Source: Bifidobacterium simiiventris (GTDB taxonomy: Bacteria; Actinomycetota; Actinomycetes; Actinomycetales; Bifidobacteriaceae). Taken from it: DNA of 64,000 nucleotides. This document shows positions 16,309 through 26,827 of the stretch, piece by piece. Below the pieces are notes generated by a model, which did not search any database, was not told the DNA's origin, and saw only the letters and a program-made list of their open reading frames with translations. How positions within the stretch are numbered: the first letter of the stretch is position 1; each line of letters opens with the position of its first letter. The translations under genes and the position numbers were made by a program. The stretch lies in NCBI RefSeq assembly GCF_019331715.1, contig NZ_JAHBBG010000013.1, positions 1-64,000 of the forward strand. Reading direction: 5' to 3'.

Positions 16309-18393
16309 TCACCAGATGGAGACGCGCTGCTCGGGGGCGAGCCACATGCCGTCGCCCTCGTGCACGCCGAACGCCGTGTAGAACAGGTTCACGTTGCGTA
16401 CGATGCCGTTGGTGCGGCATTCGGCAGGGGAGTGCGGGTCGATCTGCAGATACTGCTCGGCCAATTCGTCGCGGTTCTTGGAACGCCAGATTGAGGCGTA
16501 GCTCAGGAAGAAACGCTGCAGACCGGTAAAGCCGTCCATGACTGGCGCGGTGTCCAGCGCGGCCTTGATGCCTGCCGGCGAACCGTCCTTCTCGCGTCCT
16601 GCGGCCGCGTCGAGCGCGAACGCATACGCCTTGAGCGCGATGTTCACACCGCCCAGATCGCCGATGTTCTCGCCGATCGTCAGCGCGCCGTTGACGTGCG
16701 GGGCCTTGCTCGGGTCGTCTGCGTACTTCTCGGCCAGCTGCGTCGGCACGAACGCGTTGTACTGCTCGATAAGCGCCTTGGTGCGCTTCTCGAAGTTCGC
16801 ACGATCCTCCGCGGTCCACCAGTTATGCAGCGCGCCGTCGCCGTCGAACTGCGAGCCCTGATCGTCGAAGCCGTGGCCGATCTCGTGGCCGATCACCGCG
16901 CCGATGCCGCCGTAGTTAGCCGCATCGTCGGCTTCGGGGTTGAAGAACGGCGGCTGCAGGATCGCGGCCGGGAACACGATGACGTTCGTGCTCGGATCGT
17001 AGTAGGCGTTGACGGTCTGCGGGTTCATGCCCCACTCGCCCTTGTCGACCGGCTTGCCGGCCTTGGCGAGCTGGTAGCCGTTCTCATACAGGCTGGCCGC
17101 GGCCATATTCTCGATGAGTGTGGCGTCCTCGCGCACGTCGAGCGCGCTGTAATCGCGCCAACGTTCGGTGTAGCCGATCATCGGCGTGAACTTGGACAGC
17201 TTCTCGAGCGCCTTGGCCTTGGTGTCCTCGCCCAGCCAGTCGCTGCCGCTGATCGACACGCGGTACGCGTCGATCAGGTTCGCGACGAGCTGCTGCATGC
17301 GCTGCTTAGAGCTTTCCGGGAAGTGACGGCGCACGTACTCGCGGCCAACGTCCTCGCCGCACACGCCGTTGACCAGCGACACGGCGCGCTTCCAGCGGTC
17401 GCGCTGCGCCTTCGCGCCCGAGAGCACCTTGCCGTAGAAGTCGAAGTTCGTCTCGTCGAAGGTCTTGCTCAGGTAGGCGGCCGCGCCGATAATCGTGTGC
17501 ACACGCGCCCACAGCTTGAGATCATCCAGATCGGCGGCATCCCAGAACTGGTCGAAGCCGGTCAGGAAGCTCGGCTCGTGCACGATGGTGTGGCTCACCG
17601 CAGCGCTCATGTCCACGGGCTGGAACTTCGCCGCGGCTGAAGTCTGGTCGTACGCCTGCTGCCAGGCATCGACCCACGCTGCGATGTCGAAGTGCGCGAG
17701 CTCTCCGCTCAGCGTGTCGAAATCGGTGGGATTGTTGGTCTTCTGCGGGTCACGCGTGGTCACGTTGTCCCAGTGATGCGCGGCGATGCGCGTCTCGACG
17801 TCGAGGAAACGCTCGGCCTGTGTCTGCGCGCTATCGCGGTCGCCGTAACCGGCGTTGGCGAGCTGCTTGGCGACCATCTCGACATACGCCTCGCGCACCG
17901 GCTGGTAACGGTCCTCGCGGTAGTACGCCTCATCCGGCAGTCCCAGACCGGACTGCTCGACGTGCACGGCGTTGATCGTCGGATCGTCCGGATCGCCGTA
18001 GATGCCGAAGGCGAACGGGCTGGTCGTTGCGCCGGACGGATCATACTGGCCGAGCACGCGGGTCAGTGCAGCCTTGTCGGCGGCGTTGTCGATCGCGTCG
18101 AGCACCGGCTTGAGCGGTGCGATGCCGGCCTGCTCGATCGCGTCGGTGTCGAGGAAGGAACGGTACAGCGCGCGGGACTTGACGGCCGGGCAGTCGTCGT
18201 CCTCAAGAATCTCGCGGATCTGGTTCTCGGCATCCTCGGCGAGCTTGTCGAACGAGCCATAGCGGGCCTTGTCGTCGGGCAGACGGTAGGTGTCGATCCA
18301 CGGGCCGTTCACGTAACGGAACAGGTCGTCGGACGGTTTGATGACGGAGGAAAACGCGGCCGGATCAAGGCCGGAGGTCAGAGTTGTAGTCAT
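16309..18393 (-). CDS. pepO: M13-family (neprilysin-like) metallopeptidase
   Basis: A 694-residue zinc endopeptidase of family M13. The zinc site is VIGHEIGHGFDDQGSQFD (HExxH), and the third ligand lies in TIGENIGDLGG. The N-terminal half (M13_N) starts MTTTLTSGLDPAAFSSV and has no signal peptide, as in cytoplasmic PepO oligopeptidases of gram-positive bacteria. It probably degrades oligopeptides. ATG at 18393 is chosen at the point where family homology begins; the frame runs further upstream through non-homologous sequence. It is convergent with higBA and divergent from the DUF308 gene. Confidence 0.9.
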   Translation of the reverse strand: MTTTLTSGLDPAAFSSVIKPSDDLFRYVNGPWIDTYRLPDDKARYGSFDKLAEDAENQIREILEDDDCPAVKSRALYRSFLDTDAIEQAGIAPLKPVLDAIDNAADKAALTRVLGQYDPSGATTSPFAFGIYGDPDDPTINAVHVEQSGLGLPDEAYYREDRYQPVREAYVEMVAKQLANAGYGDRDSAQTQAERFLDVETRIAAHHWDNVTTRDPQKTNNPTDFDTLSGELAHFDIAAWVDAWQQAYDQTSAAAKFQPVDMSAAVSHTIVHEPSFLTGFDQFWDAADLDDLKLWARVHTIIGAAAYLSKTFDETNFDFYGKVLSGAKAQRDRWKRAVSLVNGVCGEDVGREYVRRHFPESSKQRMQQLVANLIDAYRVSISGSDWLGEDTKAKALEKLSKFTPMIGYTERWRDYSALDVREDATLIENMAAASLYENGYQLAKAGKPVDKGEWGMNPQTVNAYYDPSTNVIVFPAAILQPPFFNPEADDAANYGGIGAVIGHEIGHGFDDQGSQFDGDGALHNWWTAEDRANFEKRTKALIEQYNAFVPTQLAEKYADDPSKAPHVNGALTIGENIGDLGGVNIALKAYAFALDAAAGREKDGSPAGIKAALDTAPVMDGFTGLQRFFLSYASIWRSKNRDELAEQYLQIDPHSPAECRTNGIVRNVNLFYTAFGVHEGDGMWLAPEQRVSIW

Positions 18394-18631
18394 ACCGCCC
18401 AGCCTATTCGTGTTAAGTGACAAGCCGGGTCGGGGGTGATTGTCGAGTCTGTGTGTCGGGTGGTTCACCTCCTCAGTCAGCTTTGCTGACAGCTCTCCCT
18501 TCAGAGGGGGCAAAGAATTTGGTGAAAGGGTATCCGTAGATTAAATAGACAGTTTGTCGCATTATGCTGATGGTGAGAATTAGACATGATGTCTAAGATG
18601 ATGGTAGTCAATCCTACGGTAAGGAGTCACG

Positions 18632-19432
18632 ATGAGCGATCCGAACATGAACGGGCAGCACGGCGGCGATAACGGCAATGCGAACGGTCAGCCGGAATAT
18701 GGTGCATACGCGCCGCAAGGCCAATCGAGCGGACAATATCAGTCCAACAATCAGAGCGGCAATCCCTACGCCAACGGTCAGCCCTACGGTCAGCCGTTCG
18801 CCTACCAGCCATATGGCGGCCAGCCCGGAGCGCAAGGTCAACCCGGCAGTTGGCAACCGGTCAACGCGTTCAAGCTGATCGAGGAGATGCTACCGCAGCA
18901 GGCGAAAAACGCGGTGCGCGGACTGTACGGCATCGTCGGCGCGGCGGCCGTGATCCTCGGCCTCGCGTTGCTCATCTGGCCGGGCAAGACGCTGACGGTC
19001 TTCGCCGTGGCGCTCGGCATTTACTTCGTCGTCTCAGGCGTGATCCGTATCGTCAGCGCCCTGGTGACCATCGGACTGCCGGGCGGATGGCGCGTCCTCG
19101 ACGTGCTCGTCGGTATCCTGCTCGCGTTCGGCGGAGTGGTCATGCTCAAGAACGCGGCGTTGTCCGGCACATCGCTTGCGATCTTCGTGACGCTGATCGT
19201 CGGTTTCGGTTGGATCATGGAAGGCGTCATGGCGCTCGCCGAATCGTGGCGACTGCCGAAATCCGGCTGGGCGGTGTGCTATGCGATCATCTCGATCATC
19301 GCTGGCGTCGTGCTGCTGTTCTCGCCGGTCAGCTCGATGATGTTCCTCATCATCTTCGGCGGCTGCGCGCTGATCGTCATGGGCGTCTCCGCCATCGTGC
19401 GTGCGTTCACCTTCGGCAAGCCGCGCAAATAA
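18632..19432 (+). CDS. DUF308/HdeD-like membrane protein
   Basis: A 266-residue membrane protein. An N-terminal cytoplasmic tail (1-78) rich in Gln, Gly, Asn, Pro and Tyr is followed by about six transmembrane helices (GLYGIVGAAAVILGLALLIW; LTVFAVALGIYFVVSGVIRI; VLDVLVGILLAFGGVVML; LAIFVTLIVGFGWIMEGVMA; and two more), which fits DUF308. HdeD of E. coli is linked to acid resistance, but function here is unknown. AAGGAG precedes the ATG. It is divergent from the M13 peptidase gene; the 238-bp spacer shows no clear operator. Confidence 0.8.
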   Translation: MSDPNMNGQHGGDNGNANGQPEYGAYAPQGQSSGQYQSNNQSGNPYANGQPYGQPFAYQPYGGQPGAQGQPGSWQPVNAFKLIEEMLPQQAKNAVRGLYGIVGAAAVILGLALLIWPGKTLTVFAVALGIYFVVSGVIRIVSALVTIGLPGGWRVLDVLVGILLAFGGVVMLKNAALSGTSLAIFVTLIVGFGWIMEGVMALAESWRLPKSGWAVCYAIISIIAGVVLLFSPVSSMMFLIIFGGCALIVMGVSAIVRAFTFGKPRK

Positions 19433-19477
19433 TACGGACGAAACCGCAAGTAGCGCGGTCTGAGTAGGCTGGGCGGC

Positions 19478-20260
19478 ATGATCGAACTGAAAACACCCAA
19501 GGAAATCGAAGAGATGAAGCCCGCCGGCCGTTTCGTCGGCGGCATCCTCAAGGAACTGCAGGAATTTACCAAGGTCGGCACCAACCTGCTTGAGATCGAC
19601 GAGTTCGTCCACAAGAAGATCGTCGATCGCAAGGGCGCCGAATCCTGCTACGTCGATTACGCGCCCGACTTCGGCACCGGCCCGTTCGCGCACTACATCT
19701 GCACGTCCGTCAACGACGCGGTGCTGCACGGCGTACCGTACGATTACAGCCTCAAGGATGGCGACCTGCTCAGCCTCGACCTCGCGATCAGCGTGGACGG
19801 TTGGGTGGCCGACTCCGCGATCAGCTTCGTGGTCGGCAAGGACAAGGATCCGGAGGATCTGCGACTCATCAAGTGCACTGAAGAGGCGCTTGCCGCGGCC
19901 ATCGACGTGGCCCGTCCGGGCAACCGCCTCGGCGACATCTCCAACACGATCGGAGACGTCGCGCGCACGTACGGCTACCCGATCAACCTCGAGTTCGGCG
20001 GCCACGGCGTCGGCCATATCATGCACGGCGATCCGCATGTGCCGAACGATGGCAAGGCCCATCATGGCTACCGTCTGCGTTCCGGCCTGGTGATCGCGAT
20101 CGAACCGTGGTTCCTCAAGACCACCGACGAGATCTACCAGGATCCGAAGGATGGATGGACACTACGCTCCGAAGACGGTTCGCGTGGTGCGCATAGCGAG
20201 CACACCATCGCCATCACCGACGACGGCCCGATCATCTTCACCGATCGCACGAACCTGTGA
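19478..20260 (+). CDS. map: Methionine aminopeptidase, type I
   Basis: A 260-residue MetAP that removes the N-terminal methionine from nascent proteins. Metal-ligand segments are visible: LDLAISVDGWVADSA (aspartates), FGGHGVGHIMHG (His), VIAIEPWF (Glu) and SEHTIAIT (Glu). Length matches type I enzymes. The ATG at 19478 has only a weak Shine-Dalgarno site (GGGCGG). It is followed by a long perfect hairpin shared with the convergent ettA gene. Confidence 0.95.
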   Translation: MIELKTPKEIEEMKPAGRFVGGILKELQEFTKVGTNLLEIDEFVHKKIVDRKGAESCYVDYAPDFGTGPFAHYICTSVNDAVLHGVPYDYSLKDGDLLSLDLAISVDGWVADSAISFVVGKDKDPEDLRLIKCTEEALAAAIDVARPGNRLGDISNTIGDVARTYGYPINLEFGGHGVGHIMHGDPHVPNDGKAHHGYRLRSGLVIAIEPWFLKTTDEIYQDPKDGWTLRSEDGSRGAHSEHTIAITDDGPIIFTDRTNL

Positions 20261-20277
20261 CATCAGTGAAGGCGAGC

Positions 20278-20329
20278 ATATGAATGTGCCCTTCACCTTC
20301 CGGATGGGAGGTGAAGGGCACATTCATAT
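20278..20329. terminator. Bidirectional terminator between map and ettA
   Basis: Perfect 21-bp stem (arms 20278-20298 and 20309-20329) with a 10-nt loop, in the spacer between convergent genes. Confidence 0.8.
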
Positions 20330-20361
20330 CCGATTCCCATGCGTGACGGGAGAACCGGGCG

Positions 20362-22038
<1,677 letters not shown>

Positions 22039-22328
22039 CTGTGCAGTTTCTCCTTACATGAAGGTTGGAATTCCGCCGTTTCTTTGGTTTGTGCATGTCG
22101 GCCGCCCCGTGCGGCGCATCGTGTGGCGTTTGTCCGCATAGCGGTCGAATCCGTGCCAAACCACCGCCCACCATGGTATCGGAAGGGCTGGAATGGCGGT
22201 ACTCGGCGGGGTGTGCCATGTATTTTCCAATGTTTGCATAACATGTACGAATAATATCCGAATTGAGGCATTGTTTGTACGTTTCGGCGTAATTGTGGGT
22301 AGTGCATGGCGAGTAATTGTTTTATTTG

Positions 22329-22349
22329 ATCAATAATTGTATTATTGAT
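22329..22349. promoter_or_regulatory. Candidate operator upstream of the first AlbA_2 gene
   Basis: Perfect 9-bp inverted repeat ATCAATAAT-TGT-ATTATTGAT, 34 bp before the start at 22383, in the AT-rich part of the 344-bp ettA-AlbA_2 spacer. The rest of that spacer shows nothing recognisable. The position suits autorepression by the downstream winged-helix protein. Confidence 0.45.
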
Positions 22350-22382
22350 GTCATAATATCGAGTGGTGGTTGGAGATATGCG

Positions 22383-23882
22383 ATGACTAAGGACGAATTA
22401 GAACAGATACTGCGTGGTGGGGAGTCGTCGACGGTCGAGTTCAAACGATGCAGTGACGTACCTCATACGGATACGTTTGAGACGGTGTGTTCATTCTCCA
22501 ATCGCATGGGCGGCGATATCTATCTTGGGGTGAACGACGACGGTTCCGTCGTGGGCATTGATGCCAAACGAGCCGTGGAAATAGAGCGTAACGTGGCGAA
22601 TGTCACCAGCAACAGAAAACTGTTCGCCCCTGCGCCGACAGTGGAAACCGAGCGCATTCTGTACGGCGATCGCGTGGTGATTCGAATATGGGTTGCGTCC
22701 GGTTCTTCGGTGGTCCGATACAAAGGCGTGGTGTACGATCGCGTCGCGGATACCGATGTTCGCATCGACGGCGACATGCAGATCAGTCAAATGTACATTC
22801 GCAAACAGAACTATTATTCCGAACGACGCATCTATCGATACGTCACCCCGTTTGATTTGCGGGCCGATCTCATTACAAGGATGCGTGAGATGGCGGTTGC
22901 CCAGCGTGCCGGCCATCCGTGGGGAACCATGTCGGATGAGGAACTGTTCCGTAGCGCCAAACTGTATGATCGCGATTATACGACCGGTGAGGAGGGTTTC
23001 AATCTTGCCGCCGTATTGTTGTTGGGCAAGGATGACGTGATCTCCTCGATCTGCCCGGCATATGTTACCGACGCGATCGTTCGACGAGAGGATACCGACC
23101 GTTACGATGATCGGCTGATGGTTCGTACGAATCTATTCGATGCCTATGATCGGTTGACTGAATTCGTGCGGAAACAGCTGCCGGATCGTTTTGCGTTGGA
23201 CGGTGACAAGCGCACCAGCCCGCGCGAGGTCATATCCCGTGAGCTGGTTGCCAACAGCCTCATGCACCGGGAATATTCGAGCCCTATCGTGGCGCGGATC
23301 ATTATGGATTCCTCTTCGATTCGTACGATCAACGCGTCACGATCCTTTTTCGAAGGACGCATGCGGCTGGGTGAATTCACGCCGATGCCAAAGAACCCGA
23401 TCATCGCTGACGTATTCGTCCAAACCGGTATCGCGGAAAAGCTCGGCAGCGGACTTCGCAGTCTGATGAAGGCTTCGGAGCTGTATACCGGTCGGGAACC
23501 GGAATTCTCGGATGGCGATGTGTTTACCGCAATGATTCCGGTGACCCGCGTATCCGAATCATCCGATGAGCGCCGGAATGAATCTTACGCCGGCGTTACC
23601 GATGAAAACCACGCTGCTGATGCAGTGAAAGGTGAGGGGATGGATGATCTCGCTGCTGCGGCACGGTATGGTGCGGTATATCCCGAATTTGCAATATACC
23701 AATCGCTTCGTGAACATCTTGATGCGGTGGGATCGGTGACGGTGCCGCAGATCGTCAAGGATACCGGCGTGGATGCGCGGACCATACGCAAACGCTTGCA
23801 GGGTTTGGTGGATAACGGACAGCTGAAGATCGAAGGTAAGACCCGAGGGCGGCGATATGTTGCGGTTAAGCAAGACCGATGA
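22383..23882 (+). CDS. AlbA_2 domain / HATPase_c_4 regulator-like protein
   Basis: A 499-residue protein. An N-terminal AlbA_2 (Schlafen-type) domain (about 1-120; SSTVEFKRCSDV, FSNRMGGDIYLGVNDDGSVVGID) precedes an ATP-binding-like module (about 275-390; SPREVISRELVANSLMHREYSS, NPIIADVFVQTGIAEKLGSG). A C-terminal winged helix follows (about 440-499; VTVPQIVKDTGVDARTIRKRLQGL). Such proteins are annotated as putative transcriptional regulators or ATP-dependent helicases; the biological role is unknown. ATG at 22383 is preceded by GGAG. The second copy of this family at 53186 has the same architecture. A 9-bp palindrome upstream suggests autoregulation. Confidence 0.8.
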   Translation: MTKDELEQILRGGESSTVEFKRCSDVPHTDTFETVCSFSNRMGGDIYLGVNDDGSVVGIDAKRAVEIERNVANVTSNRKLFAPAPTVETERILYGDRVVIRIWVASGSSVVRYKGVVYDRVADTDVRIDGDMQISQMYIRKQNYYSERRIYRYVTPFDLRADLITRMREMAVAQRAGHPWGTMSDEELFRSAKLYDRDYTTGEEGFNLAAVLLLGKDDVISSICPAYVTDAIVRREDTDRYDDRLMVRTNLFDAYDRLTEFVRKQLPDRFALDGDKRTSPREVISRELVANSLMHREYSSPIVARIIMDSSSIRTINASRSFFEGRMRLGEFTPMPKNPIIADVFVQTGIAEKLGSGLRSLMKASELYTGREPEFSDGDVFTAMIPVTRVSESSDERRNESYAGVTDENHAADAVKGEGMDDLAAAARYGAVYPEFAIYQSLREHLDAVGSVTVPQIVKDTGVDARTIRKRLQGLVDNGQLKIEGKTRGRRYVAVKQDR

Positions 23883-23890
23883 TCCATATG

Positions 23891-23945
23891 ATGCGGCCGG
23901 CTGTGCGGCGGGATGCCGTGTGATGACGGAGCCGGCCGGCCGCAT
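23891..23945. terminator. Terminator between AlbA_2 gene and esterase gene
   Basis: GC-rich imperfect inverted repeat: ATGCGGCCGGCT at 23891-23902 pairs with the right arm at 23930-23945, which has four extra bases. It lies between convergent genes. Confidence 0.55.
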
Positions 23946-23976
23946 TACGCATGATCGGTCTTAACTTGGCCCGGTG

Positions 23977-25095
23977 TCAGCAGCGGTCGAAGGAGAAGCG
24001 GGCGATGGCGTCGAGGGCTTGCTGGCTTTCGTCGAGCCAGGTCATGCCGATGGGGTAGACGTGGCCGAGCGTTTCATGACGGCCGACCTTGCGGTCGGAC
24101 AGTTCGAAATCGGCGCCCTTGCGTGACATTGCGGTCGCCAGCGCCAGCGCGTCTGCCTCGAGGAAATCGTCGCTGGACGTGAGGATAAACAGCGGCGGCA
24201 GATCGACGCTGCTCACGATGCCTTCAGCCGTCAAATACGTCGGATCAGCGGAGTCAAGTCCAGCGAAGAACTCCTCGCCAAGCATCTGCTCGAGCGTGAA
24301 TCGTTTGGACGGGTCGTAGTCGAGTCGGGACATGCCGCCGGTACGCTCGGCTGCTGCGGGGGATGCCAGCGAATACACGCCGCATATCAGGGCGCCACCC
24401 GAGAACCGCAGACCGGATGCCTGTTCGATGCCGAACGCATGCGCCGCACCGGCACTGTTTTCGATGGCGAGCGTCAGCAAGGCGAGTGCGCCGCCAGCCG
24501 AATCGCCGGTGAGAAACACCGCGTCCGGATTGACCGGATATTCGATCAGATGGGTGCGCAGCCAGCGCAGCGCGGCCTGCACATCGGCCAGCTGCCCCTT
24601 GAGATCGGTCTGCGGGGCGGGGCGATAGTTGAGCGAGACCACCGCGAACCCGCGTGAGGCCAGATGCGTGTTGAAGTTGCGGTTGAGCTCCTTGTACCCG
24701 TAGGTGAACCCGCCGCCGTGGATGTCGATGTAGACGGGCGTGGCGTGTCCGCCGCGCACCGTGGCCTCGTGCGGCAGGTAGATGTCGAGCAGGTGGCCGC
24801 GGCACTGACCGGCCGCACGGTCGGTGCCGCCGTCCGGCAGATACGCGATGTCAGTGATCGCATCCACGCTGTCGGGATCGTGCCAGTATTCAGATCGTGG
24901 CAGATCGAACAGGGCGGTCTGATAGCGGTTCATGCGGAAACGTTGCGCTTGTTCGGCGGACAGGTCGGCAAGATCGCCGTCGATCTCGGTCCAGTAAGCG
25001 AACCGCTCGGCGAGCTGTGGATCAAAGACCGGTTCGGATGGAACGTAAGTCTCTGGTTCGGCTTCATTGCTGGATTGATTGGTGATGACCGCCAT
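23977..25095 (-). CDS. Alpha/beta hydrolase (HSL-type carboxylesterase)
   Basis: A 372-residue alpha/beta-hydrolase. The oxyanion motif HGGGF is at about 126-130 and the nucleophile elbow GDSAGG at about 197-202 (Ser199). An aspartate follows in TSSDDFLEADA and the catalytic His lies in GRHETLGHVYPIG. These are hallmarks of the hormone-sensitive-lipase/esterase class. There is no signal peptide, so the enzyme is probably cytoplasmic. ATG at 25095 is chosen for its AGGAG and because the upstream extension is not family-like. Substrate is unknown; acyl or acetyl esters of small molecules are most likely. Confidence 0.87.
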   Translation of the reverse strand: MAVITNQSSNEAEPETYVPSEPVFDPQLAERFAYWTEIDGDLADLSAEQAQRFRMNRYQTALFDLPRSEYWHDPDSVDAITDIAYLPDGGTDRAAGQCRGHLLDIYLPHEATVRGGHATPVYIDIHGGGFTYGYKELNRNFNTHLASRGFAVVSLNYRPAPQTDLKGQLADVQAALRWLRTHLIEYPVNPDAVFLTGDSAGGALALLTLAIENSAGAAHAFGIEQASGLRFSGGALICGVYSLASPAAAERTGGMSRLDYDPSKRFTLEQMLGEEFFAGLDSADPTYLTAEGIVSSVDLPPLFILTSSDDFLEADALALATAMSRKGADFELSDRKVGRHETLGHVYPIGMTWLDESQQALDAIARFSFDRC

Positions 25096-25213
25096 TGTCG
25101 TCTCCTGTGTCGGGAATGAATCGGTTCCTATGATAGGGGGAGATTCGAAGGAATGACAGGACGGTAGTCGCTTGTCTGAGATGGCGAAGGAGAAAGACCG
25201 CTGAAGATACAAA

Positions 25214-25241
25214 AAAGCCCCGGGACGAATCCCGGGGCTTT
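25214..25241 (-). terminator. Rho-independent terminator for the surface protein gene
   Basis: Perfect 12-bp GC-rich stem (arms 25214-25225 and 25230-25241) with a CGAA loop. On the minus strand it is followed by a run of six T residues. It is one of the strongest terminators in the window and implies a highly transcribed gene. Confidence 0.85.
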
Positions 25242-25273
25242 GAGAAATTCAGATCAGCCTAAGCTGAATGAAT

Positions 25274-25786
25274 TCAGCGAGCGTTGGTCTTGCGCACAGC
25301 GAAGACGGCCACGCCAGCGGCAGCGAGCAGAGCAACGGCAACCGCGTACGGAGCAACGGCAGCGCCGGTGTCAGCGGTCTTCGGGGTCTCGGTGGTGGCA
25401 ACAGGCTGCTTGGCGGCCGGAGCGGTCACAGAAGCGGTGTAGGTCTTGCCGGAGTCCTTGCCCTTGACGGTGTAGGTGGCAGTGTAGCCCTTGGCCAGAG
25501 CAGCGTCAGTCAGGGTCAGGGTGATGGTAGCAGAACCATCAGCGTGAGCCTTGCCGGTGTAAGTCTTGTTCGCAGCGAAAGTAACGTTGGAGACGTAGGT
25601 GTCATCCACGGTGATCTCCAGAGTCTCGTTCGGGGCGAAAGTGCCAGCCGGAGCGGACAGGGTGACGGTGTTGCCGGAGATGGAGCCAGTCAGGCCGTAC
25701 TCGTCAGCCAGAGCGGCGTTGGAAGCGAAGCCGAAACCAAACACAGCGGCGATAGCGGCGAGGAGCGCCACGATCTTCTTCTTCAT
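25274..25786 (-). CDS. Secreted, membrane- or wall-anchored small surface protein
   Basis: A 170-residue exported protein. The signal peptide is residues 1-27 (KKK, hydrophobic core, cleavage after SNAALA). A beta-rich Thr/Val/Ala extracellular domain (30-125) follows, then a C-terminal anchor: the sorting-like TPKTADTG, a hydrophobic helix (APYAVAVALLAAAGVAVFAV) and the basic tail RKTNAR. The layout mimics LPXTG proteins, but the pentapeptide is not canonical. Function unknown. Codon use is strongly biased (GCT/GCC, GTC/GTT, ACC), which with the strong terminator suggests high expression. Upstream lies an unusually palindrome-rich 428-bp region. Confidence 0.75.
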   Translation of the reverse strand: MKKKIVALLAAIAAVFGFGFASNAALADEYGLTGSISGNTVTLSAPAGTFAPNETLEITVDDTYVSNVTFAANKTYTGKAHADGSATITLTLTDAALAKGYTATYTVKGKDSGKTYTASVTAPAAKQPVATTETPKTADTGAAVAPYAVAVALLAAAGVAVFAVRKTNAR

Positions 25787-25817
25787 AATAAAACCTCCAC
25801 AAATCAGTTTGCAGTCC

Positions 25818-25842
25818 AGACATCAAGTCCGGACTTATGTCT
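25818..25842 (-). promoter_or_regulatory. Palindrome in the surface-protein leader
   Basis: AGACAT and ATGTCT flank the perfect 12-bp palindrome AAGTCCGGACTT, with one bulged base; a further inverted copy, GATGTCTG, lies at about 25849. It lies 32 bp upstream of the start codon of the leftward surface-protein gene, so it may act in the leader mRNA or as an operator. Confidence 0.4.
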
Positions 25843-25909
25843 TTTCCTGATGTCTGAAAAGCACTATACTCCCCCCGTCGATCTTCGCAAGACCCCACTT
25901 CGGGGGTAA

Positions 25910-26150
25910 GTGACATCGAGATCACATCATGTGCGAACCCCGTCACATCACGTGATGTCGATGTCACACGTCGACAAAATGTCAATATCGACCGAATCGG
26001 CAGGATGAAGCCGTTTCTCAATGAACACCACGTAAAATCGCGATTTTTTCGGCGCGACACGCCCGAACCGCACAATATGTGACATCATTGCCGCACGATG
26101 TGCGATTCATCGCACATGATTGTGCGACCGCTCATGCCGAACGGTCGCAC
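25910..26150. repeat. Nested inverted repeats in the 25.8-26.2 kb intergenic region
   Basis: Several dyads crowd this 428-bp gene-free stretch: GTGACATCGA/TCGATGTCAC (25910-25919 and 25958-25967), the perfect 14-bp palindrome ACATCACGTGATGT (25945-25958), ATGTGCGAT-TC-ATCGCACAT (26098-26117), and GTGCGACCG/CGGTCGCAC (26122-26130 and 26142-26150). Shared cores are TGACATC and GTGCGA. The last dyads probably terminate the leftward XRE gene or bind its product; the others suit operators of the surface-protein gene. Confidence 0.5.
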
Positions 26151-26214
26151 GGATACATGACGAATATGATAGGCGGGCCTGTCTCGCCTCTGCGCGCATC
26201 AGACCCGCCGCGTC

Positions 26215-26415
26215 CTACTCTTCGTCGTCGAAGCTGAACAGATCCTCCACCGTGGTGTCGAAGATCTTCGCGATGTCCATCGCCAGACGCAGCGACGGGC
26301 AGTACTGTCCCTGTTCCAGCCGTCCGATCGTCTCTCGGCGCACGTTCACCATGTCGGCCAGCTCGGACTGCTTCATGCCGCGTTCCATGCGGCGCAACTT
26401 GAGATTAGTCTTCAT
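26215..26415 (-). CDS. XRE-family transcriptional regulator
   Basis: A 66-residue single-domain helix-turn-helix protein: KLRRMERGMKQSELADMVN (first helices), VRRETIGRLEQGQYCPSL (recognition helix and conserved turn) and LAMDIAKIFDTTVEDLFSF. It belongs to the short XRE regulators often paired with a membrane protein. The ATG at 26415 overlaps the end of the upstream membrane-protein gene by 11 nt; a TTG at 26427 would extend it by four residues. It is likely co-transcribed with and functionally tied to that gene, and the dyads just downstream are candidate binding sites. Confidence 0.85.
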   Translation of the reverse strand: MKTNLKLRRMERGMKQSELADMVNVRRETIGRLEQGQYCPSLRLAMDIAKIFDTTVEDLFSFDDEE

Positions 26416-26827
26416 CGTCACCGCCAATGTTCCCGTCGTGTTCGAGCCACAGATAGCGCGCGTCGGCCACGGCCAGCGCCAGCATGGCCAGCGTCGGCAG
26501 CACCATCGGCCCGACCTCGATCGGTATGCGCGTGATCAGCGTGTACAGCATGCCCGCAAACCCGATAATCGTCAGCACGATCACCAGTGTCAGCAGCGCG
26601 AACCGGTAGGCGGAGTATTGGTGTATGTCGCTGAGCTCATCCGTGCGCGGGTTGTCGCGGTTGAAGATCATCACGGTCCAGATCTCGCCGATGATCCACA
26701 CCAGCGCGATCACGCCGGTGATGATGATGCCGTTGAGGTTGTCGTTGCGGTAGACCTGCGTCAGGCATGCGATGGCGCCGATGAGCTCGGTGATCATGCG
26801 GAACGCGATGTATCGATTGAACGTCAT
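26405..26827 (-). CDS. Four-helix membrane protein paired with XRE regulator
   Basis: A 140-residue protein of unrecognised function with four predicted transmembrane segments: MITELIGAIACLTQV, GIIITGVIALVWIIGEIWTV, FALLTLVIVLTIIGFAGMLY and MVLPTLAMLALAVADARYLW. It ends in an acidic tail, DGNIGGDDED. It is translationally coupled to the downstream XRE gene by overlap. Gene pairs of this kind (small membrane protein plus short XRE repressor) recur in gram-positive genomes; a sensing or regulator-sequestering role is inference only. GGAGGT precedes the ATG. Confidence 0.7.
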   Translation of the reverse strand: MTFNRYIAFRMITELIGAIACLTQVYRNDNLNGIIITGVIALVWIIGEIWTVMIFNRDNPRTDELSDIHQYSAYRFALLTLVIVLTIIGFAGMLYTLITRIPIEVGPMVLPTLAMLALAVADARYLWLEHDGNIGGDDED

